Assembly (NCBI RefSeq): GCF_018130955.1
Contig: NZ_JAFCJM010000008.1
Coordinates: 62,001-126,000 of the forward strand
Source of the DNA: Bradyrhizobium liaoningense
Lineage (GTDB): Bacteria; Pseudomonadota; Alphaproteobacteria; Rhizobiales; Xanthobacteraceae
Reading direction: 5' to 3'
DNA: 64,000 nucleotides
Shown here: one piece after another, positions 60,995 through 64,000 of the stretch
Numbering within the stretch: the stretch's first letter is position 1
Layout of the letters: each line of letters opens with the position of its first letter
Notes under the pieces: model-generated
What the model was told of the DNA's origin: nothing
Databases searched by the model: none
Seen by the model: only the letters and a program-made list of their open reading frames with translations
Made by a program: the position numbers and the translations under genes

Positions 60995-60997
60995 GAC
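60967..60997. repeat. Palindromic repeat half element at the 5' end of the GIY-YIG gene
   Basis: GTGGATGGCCGGGACAAGCC...GGCCATGAC is the right half of the GTCATGSCCGGG element. Read on the minus strand it encodes the first residues of the GIY-YIG protein. Confidence 0.85.
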
Positions 60998-61023
60998 GGA
61001 GTGTGCGGCCCTATAGAGGCAAG

Positions 61024-64000
61024 TTAATGCGCGGCCGACGCCGCGCGCTTGGTCGCGACCGGTTTTGGCGCGGGTCTTGTGCTCGCCTGCGCCGGGGCGC
61101 TGTCCCAGCCGCCGGCAGGGGCGGCGACGTTGACGGCGTCGTCGGGTTGCGGCTCGGCGCTAAAAGTCTGGATCGCGAGCTTTGCGGCGGCGAGCGACTG
61201 CGGGTCGAGGCGTTTTGCGACGTCGTCGCGCTTGCCTGATGCATCCGAGTCGCCCTGGGCGGCCGCCAGGCTGAACCATTTGTAGGATTCGGCGAGGTTC
61301 TGTTCGACGCCGATGCCGCGGGCGTAGAGGATGCCGAGGTTGAACTGGCTGTCGGCGACGCCGCGATCGGCCGCTTTCCGGAACCACTGCGCCGCGCTCT
61401 TGTAGTTCGCGCCGCGCCCGCCGCCGTCGGCGTCGAGCACCGCGAGATTGTGCATCGCCTTGGCATTGCCGCGCTCGGCGGCCTGCGTGTAGTAGCGCCG
61501 CGCAATGTCGGCGTCCTTCTTCACGCCCAGGCCCTTTTCATAAAGCGTGCCGAGGCGGAAGGTGGCCGGCACCACGCCGGCCTGCGCCGCGCGGTCGTAC
61601 CATTTGGCGGCTTCGTCGTAGTTCGCCGCGATGCCCTTGCCTTCGGCAAAGCGCACGCCGATCTCGTAGGCGGCGGTGGCGTCGCCCTTCATCGCGGCGG
61701 CGCGCAGCACCGGTCCGCCGATGCCGTCGGGCAGGCGCTCGGTCGGCGGCACCTGGACCTGGCCGAGCTTGGCTCGCGACGGCGTCGTTGTCGGGATCGC
61801 GCCGGTGATGTCGTTGGCGGCAGGCTGAGGTGGCACGGCGGCCGCAGGCGGGATCGCCACTTGCGCGCCGGAGTCGGTGTTCGCGGGCGGCTGATTGTTG
61901 AGTGACTGCCGGCCGAGCGGTGTCGGCGACGTCATCGACGGCGTGATCTGCTCGGGCGCCGAAGGCCTCGCGGCAGGTTCAGCGGGCGCCTGCATCTGCG
62001 GCGCGGGAGAACCCGACGAGTTCTCCATCGGAGGCAGCGGCGGTGCGGTGCTGCCGCCTTCCAGCAGGTTCATCGCCATCTTGAAGGTGCCGAGCACGAT
62101 CACGACCACGCTCGCGCCGACCAGCAGCGAGCGGATCTTTGACGTGATCGTGGACGATCCGTCCTTGCCCTTGTCCTTGCCGGCTGCAGCAGCAGCCTTG
62201 GCTGCACGGCCCTGCTTCTCGGGAGGCTGTGCCGCGGCGGCCTGCGCCGCGCGGCGGGCGGCCGCGATGAAGCTCGACGAGGACACCGGCTCCTTTGGAG
62301 CGGAGGGAATTTCGCTGATCGCGTTTTCGGACGCGGCAATGCGCTCCGAGGGCGTGGCGGGCCGTCCGCCCGGACGAGTGCCGGGCTCAAGCGGATGATC
62401 CGGCGGCAGCTCGGGCGCGATCGCAGTGCGCGCGGGCGCGGTGTGCGGCTCCAAAATTTCGCTGATCGCGCGCGGCGGCAAGGGCGGTGTGACTTGCGGC
62501 GCCACCGGCATCGGCGGAGGCGGTGGGGCGGCCGGCGTTGCGGCGTGGAATTCGCGCGGCGCGGCGACGAAGGCGCCCTGTGCCGCGGCGGGGTTCGGCA
62601 GCTCCGGCTTCAGATCGGGCTTTGGATCGTATTTCGGCGCTTGCTGCGGCATCGCCGCGCGCGCTATCGGCTGCTCGACCGGCATCGACGGCGCGAAAGC
62701 ATGCTGCTGCGGCGCGGGCGCCGGCGGCGCGGCGCGAACCGCGCGCAGATCGCCCTCGATCATGGTGAGGCGATCGACGATATGGCCGAGCGCATTGTGC
62801 ACGGCCTCGAGCGAGTCCTGGGTCGAACGGTTGGTCTCGGACTGGCTGAAGCGGATGTCGGAGAGCTCGCGCTTGACGAGGTCCACGACGCCGGAGTCCG
62901 GCTGCGGCGTGGTGCGGCTCTCGGCGAGCGCGGCATAGGTCGCCTGCTGCCGTTCGAGATGCCGCAGGATGTCGTGCAGCCCGTCCTCGACGCGGCTCAG
63001 ATTGCCGCTGCGCGGGTCGGAGGCGGCTTCGATCCGCTCCAGCAGATAGGAGACGCGCTGTTCGAGATGCGCGAAGGTCGATGCGGAATCGTTGCCGACC
63101 TGCATGCGGTCGAAACGGTCGGACAGCGCGCGGATCGCGCTTTCCAGATGCTCGGTGCTGATGCTTTCGACCGGCCGCCGCTCGCGCGCTTCCAGTGCCT
63201 CGGTCAGCGCCGCGAGACGCTGCTCGAGGATCGCAAACCCTTCGGCGTGACCATTGCCGTTGCTCGACACGCGGCTGATCTGCTCGACCTTGGACGACAG
63301 AAGCTGCACGTCATCGGCGAGCCGGCCCAGCGCCTCGTTGGAGGCGACGTTCGAGACGATGGCGCGCAGCGCGGCGATGGCATCTTCGAGCTGCCGCACC
63401 GTTCCGGGATCGTCACTGGCGCGCAGGATCATGTCGAGCTTGGCGCCGAGATTGCGGATCGCCTCGTCATAGCCCCTGAGCTGCTCGGCCGGCATCAATG
63501 TGCGTAGCGCCTCGCGGATCTCGGACAAGGCGCGCTCGACGCCGGCGAGCGCCTGACCATCGGAGCCGGAGGAGCGGGTCTCGTCGATGCGCCGGTGCAG
63601 CGAGCGGATCTCGTTCTCGATCGACTCGATCGCACGCCGCGGCATCGCCTCGGTGATGGCGTGACGGATTTCCGCGAGCTCGCTGCGGAAGCCGGCGATC
63701 GACTGCTCGATGTGATCGGGGCGCTGCAGCGCGTCGATCTGGCTCGTGATCTTGATCAGGTGCCGTTCGAGCGCGGAAAAATCAGGCCCCGGCGGTTGCG
63801 GCGGGGCAGGGGTGTAGGCCGGCGCAGGATTGTAGGCGGGCTGAGGCGGGTAGGCGGGGGGAGGCGCGTAGGCCTGCGGAGGCGGCGCCAAGGGGGCTGC
63901 CGAGGGGGCTGCCACGTGCGCAGCCATCGGCGCGATCGGGGGTGCCGCGCGCGGCGGCACCTGCCGCGGCACGAAGCCTTCGAGCTCGTTCTGCCGCGCC
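61024..64000 (-). CDS. Large Sel1-repeat, coiled-coil membrane protein (PodJ-like), N-terminus outside window
   Basis: At least 990 residues; the frame is open to the window edge, so the start is not seen. The visible order is: a proline/alanine-rich stretch, long coiled coils (LISRVEDGLHDILRHLE-like heptads, with LEQRLAALTEALEARE), a second Pro/Ala-rich stretch, one membrane helix (LLVGASVVVIVLGTFKMAM), another low-complexity segment, and four to five Sel1 repeats (AAYEIGVRFAEGKGI, ATFRLGTLYEKGLGV, AMHNLAVLDADGGG, SQFNLGILYARGIGV). This layout matches PodJ-type polar organisers of alphaproteobacteria, with Sel1 repeats in the periplasm. A polarity role is inferred. Confidence 0.85.
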   Translation of the reverse strand, partial: ARQNELEGFVPRQVPPRAAPPIAPMAAHVAAPSAAPLAPPPQAYAPPPAYPPQPAYNPAPAYTPAPPQPPGPDFSALERHLIKITSQIDALQRPDHIEQSIAGFRSELAEIRHAITEAMPRRAIESIENEIRSLHRRIDETRSSGSDGQALAGVERALSEIREALRTLMPAEQLRGYDEAIRNLGAKLDMILRASDDPGTVRQLEDAIAALRAIVSNVASNEALGRLADDVQLLSSKVEQISRVSSNGNGHAEGFAILEQRLAALTEALEARERRPVESISTEHLESAIRALSDRFDRMQVGNDSASTFAHLEQRVSYLLERIEAASDPRSGNLSRVEDGLHDILRHLERQQATYAALAESRTTPQPDSGVVDLVKRELSDIRFSQSETNRSTQDSLEAVHNALGHIVDRLTMIEGDLRAVRAAPPAPAPQQHAFAPSMPVEQPIARAAMPQQAPKYDPKPDLKPELPNPAAAQGAFVAAPREFHAATPAAPPPPPMPVAPQVTPPLPPRAISEILEPHTAPARTAIAPELPPDHPLEPGTRPGGRPATPSERIAASENAISEIPSAPKEPVSSSSFIAAARRAAQAAAAQPPEKQGRAAKAAAAAGKDKGKDGSSTITSKIRSLLVGASVVVIVLGTFKMAMNLLEGGSTAPPLPPMENSSGSPAPQMQAPAEPAARPSAPEQITPSMTSPTPLGRQSLNNQPPANTDSGAQVAIPPAAAVPPQPAANDITGAIPTTTPSRAKLGQVQVPPTERLPDGIGGPVLRAAAMKGDATAAYEIGVRFAEGKGIAANYDEAAKWYDRAAQAGVVPATFRLGTLYEKGLGVKKDADIARRYYTQAAERGNAKAMHNLAVLDADGGGRGANYKSAAQWFRKAADRGVADSQFNLGILYARGIGVEQNLAESYKWFSLAAAQGDSDASGKRDDVAKRLDPQSLAAAKLAIQTFSAEPQPDDAVNVAAPAGGWDSAPAQASTRPAPKPVATKRAASAAH

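Overview
The window looks like a piece of an alphaproteobacterial chromosome of the order Rhizobiales, most likely Bradyrhizobium or a close relative such as Rhodopseudomonas. I infer this from the high GC content, the order rpmH-rnpA-yidC-engB-argB, a CYP199A-type P450 paired with its ferredoxin, many aromatic- and ureide-catabolism genes, and dense families of dispersed palindromic repeats. The species is an inference, because no database was searched.

Region 1 (1-6.2 kb, mostly minus strand) is housekeeping: ribosomal protein L34, the RNase P protein, YidC, the GTPase EngB, a DUF423 protein and the start of ArgB, read leftward from a clear sigma-70 promoter. A histidine kinase diverges to the right. 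Region 2 (6.4-17.6 kb) is mixed: tRNA-Arg(ACG), QueD, small unknown proteins, a two-subunit-type acyl-CoA dehydrogenase pair, an orphan amino-acid binding protein, an L,D-transpeptidase, a tandem pair of unusual membrane proteins of which one is frameshifted, a CcdA/TlpA-like redox pair and an ECF sigma factor. Region 3 (17.9-23.5 kb, minus) is a compact signalling operon: a DctP-type TRAP binding protein without permease, a TorS/DctB-like membrane kinase, a receiver-DUF3369-kinase hybrid and an OmpR-type regulator. Region 4 (23.7-26 kb) pairs an orphan UgpB-like binding protein with an APH-fold kinase.

Region 5 (26.1-36.7 kb) is probably the most coherent functional unit. It has a complete family-5 (Dpp/Opp-type) ABC transporter, then AtzG-, AtzE- and AtzH-like proteins and a GntR regulator on the plus strand, facing an allophanate hydrolase (AtzF) on the minus strand. 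Both outer ends carry near-consensus sigma-54 promoters. I infer a nitrogen-limitation regulon that imports a ureide- or carboxybiuret-like compound and degrades it through allophanate to ammonia and CO2.

Region 6 (36.9-49 kb) handles plant-derived aromatic acids: MarR, feruloyl-CoA synthase and a tannase/feruloyl-esterase; FAH-family hydrolase, GntR, MFS carrier and cyclase-family hydrolase; then MarR, CYP199A P450, [2Fe-2S] ferredoxin and a binding protein. Perfect palindromes, probably operators, lie in the first two control regions. Region 7 (49.3-64 kb) holds an NDH-2-like dehydrogenase, another binding protein, an Lhr-type helicase with the PdeM phosphoesterase, LysR with an EamA exporter, a TIGR02186/TauE pair, a ClpP-fold membrane protein, a GIY-YIG nuclease and the C-terminal part of a large Sel1-repeat (PodJ-like) protein.

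Palindromic repeats of at least five families fill most intergenic gaps. One copy has become the linker inside the fused ABC ATPase, another is a three-level nest of palindromes, and some supply possible start codons.
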